From Cryptomeria japonica (Eukaryota; Streptophyta; Pinopsida; Cupressales; Cupressaceae), in the NCBI RefSeq assembly GCF_030272615.1, contig NC_081414.1, positions 52,657,636 through 52,721,635 of the forward strand: 64,000 bases of DNA. Reading direction: 5' to 3'. The notes under the pieces are model-generated. The model did not search any database, was not told where the DNA came from, and worked only from the letters and a program-made list of their open reading frames with translations. Made by a program: the position numbers and the translations under genes. Position 1 is the stretch's first letter. The number at the start of each line of letters is the position of its first letter. Below, piece by piece: positions 11,803 to 22,693 of this stretch.

Positions 11803-12959
11803 ATGGCAACTGCATCAAGTTCTATATTCAATCCTTACCGGAAGGAGAGTCCCAAATTTGATGGTACAAATTACAAAATATGGAAGGAGTGAATGAAGAT
11901 TCATCTTAGATGTCTTGGAGCTGAAGTTTGGGAGATAGTGGAGAAAGGTTATATACCTCATGATCCTAATTTTGGAACACCGACACCTGTTGATGAACAG
12001 AAGAGAGCTAAAAATGACGTGAGAGCAAAAGAAGCATTGCTAAGCATCCTATCTGATGAAAAGCAATTGAATGTTATAGAGTTGGAGAATGGTAAGATGA
12101 TATGGACAAAGCTTGAAACTCTTTATGAAGGTGACCAGGCTATGAAAATTGTAAAACTTGAAGGTTTTAGGGTAAGATATAAAACTTTAAAGATGGAAGA
12201 AGATGAGAAGATAAGTTCTTTCATAGATAGAGTCAATGAGATTGTCACGGGTATCAAATGTTGTAGCAGATCAGTCAGTGAAGATGAAATAGTGTCAAAA
12301 GTTCTAAGAGTTCTACCTCCAGCTTACAAAATGAAGGCCACTGTTATCAATGAACTCTAGACAATGTCAAGTACCCCTGTGACCAGAGATACATTACTTT
12401 TGAACTTGAAGAACTTGGAGATCAAAGTCCTACTAAAGCTGAGACTGCATTTAGAGCATCTACCTCCGGTAAGTAGGAGATAGATTGGACAGAGATGTAT
12501 GCTAAGGATATGGAGGAAATTGAGAAAGAAGAAAGAGAACTCGAAGAGATGGAAGTCCTGATTGCTAGAAGAATTCCTAAGGGACCAGCTGGAAGTAAGT
12601 ATGAAGGAAAAGTCATTTTTAAATGTTTTTCATGCAATAAGATTGGCCATTTTGCATGTAGATGTCTTGAAAGAGCTGCTAGGAATCATGAAATATTTCT
12701 GAGGAATTATAAGCCTAATCTTAAATATCAAAGCAAACCTACATTCAAAAGAAATAAGGATAAATTGTGTTATTATGCTGGTGATGATGATTTGGGTATT
12801 TATGATGATGATGATGAACACGTGGGTGGATCTGGTAATGGTGCCTCATCTGAAAAAGATTGGGTCTTTATTTCTATCAAGGATGATTCTCTGGAATCTG
12901 TCATTGAAACAACACATACTGAAGAAAAGGCTTTAGCTACTAAAATTGAAGAGAAGGAT
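11803..12959 (+). pseudogene. Element B gag
   Basis: The ATG at 11,803 opens a frame with FDGTNYKIWKE that is stopped by TGA at 11,890-11,892, where the sister sequence suggests CGA (Arg). It then continues as MKIHLRCLGAEVWEIVEKG and on to a TAG at 12,358-12,360. A frameshift near 12,400-12,490 moves to the frame that carries an intact zinc knuckle, CFSCNKIGHFACRC, at 12,624-12,665. An Asp-rich acidic run follows (about 12,785-12,815), then the protease. Organisation matches element A, with which it is clearly related. Gag would coat the genomic RNA; this copy is inactive. Confidence 0.9.
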
Positions 12960-14417
12960 AAACGGGTTATAGATAGTGGTTGCTCGCATCACATCACTAG
13001 TGACAAAAGAAAGTTCTGATCATTACAAGAATTTGATGGTGGATTGGTCAGATTTGGAGACAACAAGGCATGTAGGATCAAAGGCAAAGGAACAATATCA
13101 TTGGATGGTAAGACTAATACTGATAATGTTTATTATATTGAAGGCTTAAAACATAATCTTTTAAGTGTAGGTTAGATGGTGGATGGAGGATTTCATTTAC
13201 AATTCAAGGATGGAAAGTGTAAGATCATCAATAAATTTGGATTGGAGATTGCTTCCGAAACTCAGACTAATGGTAATGTCTTTCATTTGAACTCTGGTGA
13301 GAAGGCTAGCTTGATTTCTCAGATTGATGAAAGTTGGTTATGGTATGAGAGGATGTGTCATGTAAATTTTGATTGCATAGTAAAGATCAATTCAATACCG
13401 GCTGTCAGAGATTTGCCCAAGATTGTTAAACCTCATAATCTGGTATGTAGAGAATGTCAAATGGGTAAGCAAGTTATAACTTCTTTCATAAGTGTACATG
13501 ATAAATCTAATAAAATTCTTGATCTTATTCATACTGATTTGTGTGGACCAGCAAGGACTAAAAGTTTTCAAGGTGATAGATATTTTATGTTACTTATTGA
13601 TGACTATTCTAGAATGATGTGGGTGGCATTTTTCAAAAGAGAAATTTGAAGCTTTTAACAAATTCAAAATCTTTAAAGCTATGGTTGAGACTAAGGCAAG
13701 ACTGAAGATAAAGTGCTTAAGATTAGATCATGGCGGTGAGTTTACATCTAGTGATTTCAACAACTTTTGTGAAAGGAATGGTATTAGGAGATAACTTTTT
13801 GCACCTAGAACTCCACAACATAACGGATTGGTGGAAAGAAAGAGAACAATTTTGGATGAAACAAAGACAATGATGACTGAAGCTAAATTACCTGATATTT
13901 ATTGGACAGAGGCTATCAATACCATAGTATACACTTTCAACATAGTACACATAAAAGGTGATACCGGTAAGACTCCTTATGAATTATGGTTTGGTCATAC
14001 TCCTACTGTCAGATATTTTAGAATTTTTGGAAGTAAATGTTACATTAGAAGAGATGATGCATTAGGAAAATTTGATCCTAGAAGTGATGAAGGAATATTT
14101 TTGGGTTATTCTACTAAGAGAAAAACATATAGGTGTTATAACAAAAGATTGAATAGGATATTGAAAAGCATACATGTCAAGGTGGATGAGCATGACGTTA
14201 ATCAGATCAGAGCATATGATTATGGACCGGAAGATGAATTTATTAGACTTGAACCGGTAATGCAAGAATTAGTTCAGAACAATGCACCTGTGACACTGGT
14301 AGCATCAGAAAATTCAACAGTGACAGAGGAACAATAGAATGAGTCAGCAAATCAAGAAAATTCAAAGACTCCCAGGTATGTAAAATTAAATCATTCTGAA
14401 GATCAGATCTTTGGGGA
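12960..14417 (+). pseudogene. Element B protease and integrase
   Basis: The aspartic protease motif VIDSGCSHHIT is intact (Asp codon 12,972-12,974), unlike in A. Stops at 13,017-13,019 (TGA) and 13,173-13,175 (TAG, expected CAG in VGQMVDGG) interrupt the chain. The integrase has HTDLCGP (about 13,535). Its second-Asp motif reads LRLDHGGEF after a frameshift near 13,647. A TAA near 13,793 sits where CAA is expected before LFAPRTP, and the Glu-containing NGLVERK follows at about 13,822. The frame from 13,828 to 14,337 covers the integrase C-terminus ([29 protein letters not shown]). Coding similarity ends at about 14,417. Confidence 0.9.
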
Positions 14418-14481
14418 TTATTACATGGTGTGCGCCCTTGGTTTCCTTGTGTTGTGCACAACAATGCTTGGGTTTGTGAAA
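14418..14481 (+). other. Deletion junction with filler that replaces the RT of element B
   Basis: Similarity to A stops after the DQIFGD segment and resumes at the RNase H segment FLGKKLVSW. In A these points are about 1.17 kb apart and contain all of the reverse transcriptase. Roughly 64 bp of unrelated sequence, including the palindrome TTGTGCACAA, lies between them. This looks like a deletion repaired with filler DNA. Confidence 0.7.
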
Positions 14482-14903
14482 TGGTATGCATTATTTCTTG
14501 GGAAGAAGTTGGTTTCATGACTTAGTAAGAAACAATCATGCACTTCATTGTCTATAGTTGAAGCACAAAATATGTTGCAGCTGCTACCAGCTGTACTCAT
14601 ATTTTATGGATGAAACAAATGTTAAAGGATATAAGGGTAAGTTATGATCAACCTATTATTATTCACTGTGATAATACTGTTGCTATTGATATGTCAAAAA
14701 ATATGTTATTTCATTCCAAATCAAAACACATTTCCATAAGGTATAACTTCTTGAAGGAAAAGGTTGAAGCAAAGGAAGTCGGATTAGTTTATGTGCCTAC
14801 TAAGGAACATATTGCATATATTCTAATGAAACCATTGCCTAAAGACACTTTTGAATATCTCAGAGATCAGTTGGGGGTTACCAGCCCTCTGGAAGAGACT
14901 TAG
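14482..14903 (+). pseudogene. Element B RNase H remnant
   Basis: The frame resumes with LGKKLVSW and a shifted SLSIVEA segment, then an open stretch from 14,610 to 14,903. That stretch contains WMKQMLKDI just upstream, HCDNTVAIDMSKN, KHISIRYNFLKEKVE and a closing LGVTSPLEET before TAG. It is the C-terminal half of a Copia RNase H, corresponding to A at 8,590-8,990 and C at 22,150-22,549. The N-terminal half went with the RT deletion. A coding remnant without function. Confidence 0.9.
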
Positions 14904-15164
14904 AGATGCAAAGATACATCAATCTGGTGAGCTTATCAGACATACTTTTCTGATCCGAGTTGATGAAGATGGTGCTACTACTCAGGGGGAGTAGTCAGCT
15001 GTTTGGTTTAGTACACTTGGTTTAGTATCCATCATTTTTCATTAATGTCAAAGGGGGAGAAGGTATTCATGTGAAAACTGCTAGATGTTTTGATGATGAT
15101 TTGGAGAATGTTGGCATTCCTTGGCACTTGGATGTTTTTCACATTTAGTGTTGCCATCAATGCC

Positions 15165-15175
15165 AAAGGGGGAGA
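15165..15175 (+). promoter_or_regulatory. Element B polypurine tract
   Basis: AAAGGGGGAGA precedes the 3' LTR start at 15,177 by one base. It is identical to the tracts of A and C and is the expected plus-strand primer. Confidence 0.9.
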
Positions 15176-15176
15176 T

Positions 15177-15901
15177 TGTTGGCAATATGCTGGATTTGGT
15201 TAAGTGTTGTCATTGATGTCAACAGTGTATCCCGATTGGAGACTATCTCAGTTAGTCTTGGTGATCATCTTGGTTTTGGCTGTGATTTCAATCCAGTATG
15301 ATCAAATCTCTTGAATCGGTTTTGGATGCTTATTCTGATGGTTATATTATTGCTATAGTTTGGTGGTTTCATGATTTGGTTATCTCTTTTGGTATTTTCC
15401 TTTACCAGCTTGTTCTTGGTTTTCCCGGCTAGCTTTTGGCTTTACTGGCTTCTGCATTCCCGATTACCTTTACCGGTATGCATTATTTGGTGACTTGGTC
15501 AATGGATTTTGGGTCCGACTTATGGAATTAGTTTCTATCATGCTGAAGGTGTTTCTTGATCATATCCCGAGTGTTTGTTGACTTTGTGTTAGATGGTGTG
15601 CTATTATGGTGGTCTTTTTTGGATCTGGTTAAACTTTCACTGAGGATTTCTAGCGGCAAGTCAAGCCTATTGGATTTTGGTCTTAGCAGAATCCTTGACG
15701 AATGTAATTGTTTGGTTATTTGATTTAGGTCCATGCTATGTAATGTAAATCATAATATTGGTTTGGTAGTATCATGTGATGTAATTTTTGTAACTATGGG
15801 TTTAGGGTTTAGTTGACATTGTCAATAAGGTTGATGATCTGTATTTATAGGTGACTTATTCATTTAATTTGGTATGCGATGGTTGTGGTTGATTAAGTCT
15901 A
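15177..15901 (+). repeat. Element B 3' LTR, first part
   Basis: This aligns with the B 5' LTR from TGTTGGCAATATG to a point about 0.7 kb in, where element C begins at 15,902. The last five bases, gtcta, form the left target duplication of C. Confidence 0.9.
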
Positions 15902-17256
15902 TGTTGCCATTTTGGCACTAAGTTGTCATTGATGTCAACCGGTGGAGATTGAGCAATGGAGGATGGTTGCTTGGTTAATGATGAAGAGGCAAAATGTTAA
16001 GATGTGCAACCGGTACAGGATGCTATACTAGTCAACAGAAGAAGAACACTCTACTGGCAAACGGTTTTACCGGTATGTGTTTGCCGGACTGACTGCGTAT
16101 TGGGAGGCTATGTCTTGATCGGTGTGATGCCATGTGAAGTTGAGGTGGCAAGTAGGGTGTGGTTGGTGAAGCTTCATCCACAGGGTTGATGAAACAGATA
16201 TTCACCATTAATGAAGGAACCGCAAATCAAGGGATTGCAACAGACTGAATGTGGCTCGAGGAAGAAGGAATGACAGAGGAAGATTAGGGGAGTAGTTGGC
16301 ACCTAGATCGAAGCAAGAAGATCAGATTGAAAGAATACCTCAAGAAGGAAACAACATAGGCATTAATAGCAGTTTGATAGATGTAGATCTATATAATGGA
16401 TCGTGTTTCCCTTGTCTGAAAAATGTGTATTTAAAGACGTGAAATGACAGAGATGAACAGATGGAGATCAAGGTGATCAGATCTTGCAGGATCTGATTGG
16501 ATTTTGTTTGCCTCATAGATGGTGAGGAAATGCTAACCGTCAAAACTTTGAATTACTTCTTGGCAGGAAATCATCTGATAAGAAAGGGGAACTATGGATA
16601 GAACAATATAATGTTATTGTGAAGAATGTGCAGAGGAGAGCAGTTAGAATGAGCAAGGAGAAAACTTGAGAAGGGGTTCTGATCAAGTTACAATGTGAGT
16701 GAGTAAGCGAACCCGTGAGAGGATTCTACCGGGAGTTTCATAGTCAGGCAGTTGAGCCTAACTGGTAAGGTGTGGCAGAGTAGGCAACATCCTAGTGTGA
16801 CACGGTGCATTGAGAGACTATGTGTGAAAGGGAGAGAAAGATAACAAGAGTTAATTGATTCAAGAGTTGCAGAATTCATTTGCAACATGAAGCCTTAATT
16901 GTATTTAAATAGTATTTCAATATACATCACCAAGTTGAAGCTTGGTATAGGGGTTGGTGCTCCTTGGGTTGGTGCCCTAAATCTTTGTAAATCAGTGTTT
17001 TACCTATGAGGCTGGATTGAAGCAGTAGTCTTCAGTAGCTTTTCTCACCGAAGTTTTTCCCATATTGGGTTTTCCTCGTAAATCTCGTGTTGTGAGTTAC
17101 TTGTGTGTATATGGTCACTTTAGCTTTCTTTCTTGTATTACTGGTTTGACTATTTAAGTGATTAAGTACATAATTGATATTCTCAAGTTAGATCAGAAAA
17201 AGAAAAATTAGGAACCACTGATTCACCCCCCTCTCAGTGGTACTTTGTGTTCAACA
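15902..17256 (+). repeat. Element C 5' LTR
   Basis: The LTR starts TGTTGCCATTTTGG and ends TGTTCAACA. By eye, its first ~215 bp differ from the 3' LTR at 17 sites plus one 3-bp gap, and 14 of the 17 are transitions. A TATATAATGG box at about 16,390 may be the promoter. U5 has the TTTTTCCC...GGGTTTTCC box (about 17,053-17,073) and the C-tract (about 17,225-17,231). Confidence 0.92.
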
Positions 17257-17258
17257 AT

Positions 17259-17270
17259 TGGTATCAGAGC
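17259..17270 (+). promoter_or_regulatory. Element C primer-binding site (tRNA-iMet)
   Basis: TGGTATCAGAGC matches the initiator methionine tRNA primer-binding site exactly and follows the LTR by two bases. Confidence 0.93.
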
Positions 17271-17321
17271 CAAGTTCTCGGTTATCTCTAAACCTTGGGT
17301 AGATTCTAGACTTTGAGCACA

Positions 17322-19430
17322 ATGGCAAGAAGTGAGTCTGCTTCTTTAAAAGCCCTCATGTTTGATGGATCTAACTATGCCTTCTGGAGCAGAAGAATGG
17401 AGACATATATTTCATCTCTTGGCTTTGATGTATGGATGTTAGTCAAGAATGTGTATGTCGTTCCTAATTTTCCTCCCACTAATCCGAATGCAAAGAAGGA
17501 GTATGAAAATAATGCAAAGGCTAAACTTGCCATCTTGAGTGGATTGTCCGATAATGAATTTGTCAAAGTCATGCACTATGTTTCAACAAAGGAAACATGG
17601 GACAAGTTGTAGAGGTTGTTTGAGGGAGATGCAAAGGTCAAGGAAGCCAAACTGCAAACTCTAAGGAGCCAACTTGAAAGCATCAAAATGAAAGTTGATG
17701 AAAAAATTGCAGATTACCTTCACAGATTTGATGAAATTGTGAATACTATTAGAGGACTTGGTGAAGAGATTGCAAATGAAATTCTTGTCAAAAAGATACT
17801 TAGATCTCTCACTCCCAAATATGATACTAAAGTGTCAGCCATAGAAGAAGCCAAGGTTCTAAAGACTTTTACTATGGATGAACTATTTGGTTCCCTGACA
17901 GCCTATGAGATGAGAACAACCAGTGAGACTTCCTCAAGAAAAGAAGTTGCTTTCAACACCACCAAAAAGGGGAAATAAGTTGTTACTCATAAAGAATCCA
18001 ATGAAGACTTTGATGCTGAAGTAGAAAACTTTGTTAGGAATCTCAAAAGAGGATCGGGTTGATACAAAGGAAATCTACCACTTAAGTGCTTCAACTATGG
18101 GAAGATAGGACACTTCGCTGCAAGCTATCCTCACAAAGAAACCAGTGGAGATGAGTCAAGAGAGTTCAGATGATCTACCGGCAAAGACAAAGAAATGAAT
18201 GACTACCAGCAGGGAAGAAGAGACTACCGGAACCAAAACAACTTATATACAATTGAGGATGACACAACAGATGACGAGGATGCATCAGAAGATGATGATC
18301 ATGAGAACCATAGAAAAGTAAATCTTTTCATGGCATTTGACAGAACTGTTGTTGAAGATGAGGAAGAAGAGGATGTTGAGGCTGAAGTGGATTTGGAGAG
18401 TGAACTTATCAGTGCACTTGAAGAATTAAGTAAAACAAGAAGAAAACTCAAGAGAGTTAATCTTGTTGCAGTAGATGAATAAGATCTCTTGAAGCAGTCT
18501 TTGGAAGAATCTGGTCAAATCATATCTGACTTGAAGCTGCAGATGGATGAAACTAAGAGGATCGGTGAAGCTACAACCCTTGACTTGACAAAGAAAGAAA
18601 AGGAGCATCAAGAGCTAGAAGCATAAATAATAAAGCTCAGAAAGGATCTTTAAGAAAGCAAGGAAGAAATAAAAATAAGAAGCAAGTATGAAGGCAACAC
18701 TGAATCTCTGGATAAGATGTTAAGCAAACAAAAGCAATCCAAAGGCACAAGTGGCTTAGGCTTTGAAGTTGGTCAAGGATCAACCCACAAAGGTAAATCT
18801 AACAAAGAGATAATTTTTACTTCTTCAATTGAAGGTGAAGAAAAGAAGACATTCACCATAGGAAAGGAAACAGGCAAAAAGACATATGTTGATGTTGTTG
18901 GAAATCGATATCCAAACTGCTATACAAAAATGAACCGGAGGTCACATTTCATGCACAAATTTACAGATCCAAGGAGGAATGCCAGGATTGACCAAGAAGG
19001 ATTCACCAAATTCAACAACATGAATGAAAGACCCCCAATGAGGCAGTTCCATTTAGGACCAAGACATCATGACCGGTATGTATCAAATTTTCATGGTTAT
19101 TGTTACCGGTGTAATAAATTTGGGCACAAAATAGCTAACTGTTGGTTAAACAATAAACCTTCTATGAATTTTGAAAGTAGAAATTCATTTAATGCACTCC
19201 AAGATATGAATGTTGTTTTCTATCAGTGCAATGGATATGGACATAAGAGTTTTGATTGTAGGAAGAACCAACCAATATCTTACAATAGCATTAAGGATGC
19301 TTCCTTTATTGAAAACATAAAATGCTATAACTGTCAAGCATTTGGACACATAGCCAAATTATGCAGAAACAAGAAGATCAAGCAAGTGAAGGAAAATCCC
19401 GATCAAGACTGGTATCTGAACCTTAGCAGA
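17322..19430 (+). pseudogene. Element C gag with four zinc knuckles
   Basis: The true start is the ATG at 17,322 (MARSESASLKALMFDGSNYA). One frame runs through the whole gag but carries stops at 17,610 (TAG), 17,976 (TAA), about 18,060 (TGA), about 18,171 (TGA), 18,480 (TAA), about 18,624 and about 18,651. Nearly all fit CAG, CAA or CGA changed by one C-to-T step. After an acidic segment (about 18,250-18,400) and a coiled-coil region come four zinc knuckles. The one at 18,087-18,128 has lost two cysteines. The one at 19,101-19,142 is intact (CYRCNKFGHKIANC). The one at 19,218-19,259 has its first Cys as Phe. The one at 19,323-19,364 is intact (CYNCQAFGHIAKLC). It is longer than the gag of A and B. 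A one-base frameshift near 19,425 separates it from pol. Confidence 0.9.
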
Positions 19431-20780
19431 ATACAGGAGCTGACAAGAAGAAGGAAATCAAACCAGTCTGGGTTGAGAAAGAAGAGGAAAAGGCAGAATC
19501 AAGTCTCATAGTGCAAACTGCCTTGCATGCTGAAAGGAAAAATCTATGGGTGGTAGATAGTGGTTGCTCAAACCATATGACTAGTGACAAAAGAAAATTC
19601 ATTAATCTTGAAGGTTGGAATGGTGGGTCGGTAAGGTTTGGAGACAATTCCTCCATCAAAATAAAGAGAAAAGGAACACTAAGCATTGATGGAAAATTGA
19701 AGGCAGGTGATGTATATTATGTGGAAGGCCTCAAACATAATCTACTGAGTGTGAGTCAGATGTGCGACAAAGGTTACAAATTCACCTTTGACTCAACCAG
19801 TTGTCAGATAAAGAAAGACAGTACCGATAAAGTTGTGGCAGAAGGAAAGAGAACCGATGGAAATGTTTATAATCTAAAGGAATGCTATGAGTCCCAATGA
19901 ATGTTAGGACAAGTAGATGAAAGTTGGTTGTGGCATAGAAGATTAGGCCACATAAATTTTGATAACTTAGTTGTAGTAAGAAAAAAGGGGTGTGTGAGGA
20001 ATATTCCACCCATCATCAAACCAGTAAACACTTTTTGTGATGAATGTGTAAAAGGCAAGCAAACAAGAGTAAGTTTCAGGACAAAAGAACACAACACCTC
20101 AAAGCCACTTGAAATTGTCAATACAAATCTGTGTGGTCTAACTAGAACAAGAGCACTTACCGGTGAAAGATACTTTATGCTCTTCATTGATGACTACTCA
20201 AGGATGGCATGGGTCACCTTTCTGCAAGATAAATCACAAGCATTTGAAAGATTCAAGATCTTTCGGAAGATGGTGGAAAAGGAAAGTGGGTACAAATTAA
20301 AATGTTTAAGATCGGACAGGGGTGGAGAGTTCACATCAAATGAATTTGAAGATTATTGTGAAAAACATGGAATTAGAAGGCAATACTCTACTCCTAAAAC
20401 ACCATAGCAAAATGGTGTGGTAGAAAGGAAGAACAAGACTGTCAAGGAGATGGCCAGAACTATGTTGAATGAGGCCAGTCTACTAGATACTTATTGGAAA
20501 GAAGTTGTTCATACTACTGCATACACCTTGAACCGGGTTCAGTTAAGAACAAACAACATGATGACACCTTATGAATTATGGTATGACTGGAAGCCATCAG
20601 TCAAATATTTCAAAGTTTTTGGAAGCAAATGCTTCATTAAGAAAGATATAGATGGTTTGGGAAGCTTTGACTCTAGAAGTGATGAAGGGATCTTCCTTGG
20701 TTACTCATCAAACAACAAGACCTACAAATGCTACAATAAAAGACTAAGAAGAATTGTTGAAAGTGTGCATGTAAGAGTGG
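19431..20780 (+). pseudogene. Element C protease and integrase
   Basis: Protease is intact in sequence around WVVDSGCSNHMTSDKRKF (Asp near 19,556). After a TGA at 19,898-19,900 the integrase zinc-binding region reads WHRRLGHINFD with C-x2-C in FCDECVKGKQ. The first catalytic motif, normally HTDLCGP, is NTNLCGL (about 20,122-20,142), so the first metal-binding Asp has become Asn. The second motif, LRSDRGGEF (about 20,310), is intact. A TAG at 20,405-20,407 replaces CAG just before QNGVVERKN, which holds the catalytic Glu. Integrase would insert the cDNA into the host genome. The Asp-to-Asn change alone should abolish that. Confidence 0.92.
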
Positions 20781-22549
20781 ATGAGGATATGCACAAAGGA
20801 TGTCGACCACACACCAACTGGTATGATGACTCCAATGATGAAAATATTGAAGTTCAGTCTAACACTGAACCAAAGGCAGCACCTCAGAAGGTTCCCAACT
20901 GGTATGTAGAGTTGAATCATCTCGAAGAGAAAATTCTGGGAAATAAGAGTGACGGTGTGCAGTCTAGAAGAAGACTTGCCCAAAATGATGAACAAGTCAA
21001 CCTATGCCTCATGACTGAAATTGAACCCAAAAATTTCATTGAGGCTAGCAAGAGACAAGAATGGATAGATGCCATGGAAGAAGAAATGCACCAGATTGAG
21101 AAGAACAAGACTTGGGAATTAGTCCCTAGATCGGAAGACAAGAACATCATTGGCACAAAGTGGGTCTACCGGAACAAAATGAATGAAGAAGGTAAGGTTG
21201 TGAGGCATAAAGCTAGACTAGCGTGCAAAGGATACTCTCAAGTAGAAGGGATTGACTTTGAAGAAACATTTGCACCAGTGGCTAGATTAGAAGCAATTAG
21301 GATGTTTCTAGCTTACTCTGCCTACAAGGGCTACAAAGTGTACCAAATGGATGTAAAATTTGCTTTTCTAAATGGAAATTTAGAAGAAGTATACATGAAG
21401 CAACCAGAAGGATTTCTGCTGCATGATGATGAAACATTTGTATGTCGGTTAAAGAAAGCTCGGTATGGTTTAAAGCAAGCCCCCAGAGCATGGTACTCAA
21501 GATTGGATCTGTATCTAAAGGAGCGGGGATTCAAAAAGGGAAGTGCTGACAACAATTTGTACATAAGGAAAGATCGGAATCACCTGATTATTGTGGTTGT
21601 GTATGTAGATGACATCATCTTTGGTGGCAACAAGGATACTCTCTGCAAAGAGTTTGCTGATCAGATGTAGTCAGAATTTGAGATGTCAATGCTTGGTGAA
21701 TTGACTTACTTCCTTGGCTTGCGGATACTACAAAAAGATAAAGGAATATTTATCTGACAAGTCAAGTATGCAAAGGAGATGTTGAAGAAATTCCAACTGG
21801 AAGATTGCAAACCAATAAGTACTCCCATGGTGACTGGCAGTAAATTGAGTAAGAATGATGAATCATTGGTTGTGGATCAGACTTTGTACAGATCCATGAT
21901 AGGCACTCTACTATATCTAACTGCTTCGAGATTGGATATTGTTCATTCAATATGCATGGTGGCCAAATTTCAAGCTGCACCAAAGCAGTCACACATGAAT
22001 GTTGTTAGCATAATTTTTAAGTATCTACAAGGAACGCTTAGCTATGGTTTGTGGTATCCTAAACAAGGAAATTTTATTTTGGAAGCATACACTGATGCCG
22101 ACTAGGCAAGATGCATTGATGATAGAAAGAGAACAAGCGGTGGTGCATTCTTTCTAGGCGACCGGTTGGTCTCATGGCATAGAAAGAAGCAGGACTCAGT
22201 CTCCCTATCTACTATTGAAGCTGAGTACATTGTTGCTACTACATGTTGCTCTCAGGTTCTTTGGATGAAGTAGACTCTCAAATATATCCAAGTGGACATC
22301 ACTAATCCCATTCTCATCCGATGTGACAATTCGAGTGCAATCAACATAGAAAAGAATCCTGTCATGCATTCCAGAACAAAACACATTACAATCAAATACC
22401 ACTTCCTTAGAGAGAAGGTTGAAGGACAAGAGGTAAGAATGGACTATGTTCCTGCTGGTGAACAAGTAGCAGACGTTTTCACCAAACCACTACCAGTAAG
22501 CACGTTTGAGTACCTCCCACACAAGTTGGGAGTTGTATCATATGCCTAG
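20781..22549 (+). pseudogene. Element C reverse transcriptase and RNase H
   Basis: This continues the 417-codon open stretch that begins at 20,417. Reverse transcriptase spans about 21,100-21,750 with [42 protein letters not shown] and an intact catalytic box [11 protein letters not shown] (about 21,597-21,630). Stops follow at 21,668 (TAG for CAG), 21,757 (TGA for CGA) and 22,103 (TAG for TGG), all single transitions. RNase H continues through SLSTIEAEYI, a TAG at 22,270 in WMKQTL, RCDNSSAINIEKN and a final stop at 22,547-22,549. This is the best-preserved RT in the window. In life it would copy the element RNA into cDNA in the cytoplasmic particle. Confidence 0.93.
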
Positions 22550-22681
22550 GAAGGTTTATTTGGCTCGAGGGGGAGCATGGTATAGATCAAAGGGGGAGTG
22601 CACAAGTAAACTTTGTCATTATGTCAAAGAGGGAGAAATGTACCGGTATGGAGTGGACTATGAGAAGTTGACATCAATTCC

Positions 22682-22692
22682 AAAGGGGGAGA
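22682..22692 (+). promoter_or_regulatory. Element C polypurine tract
   Basis: AAAGGGGGAGA lies one base before the 3' LTR start at 22,694, the expected plus-strand primer. Confidence 0.9.
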
Positions 22693-22693
22693 T

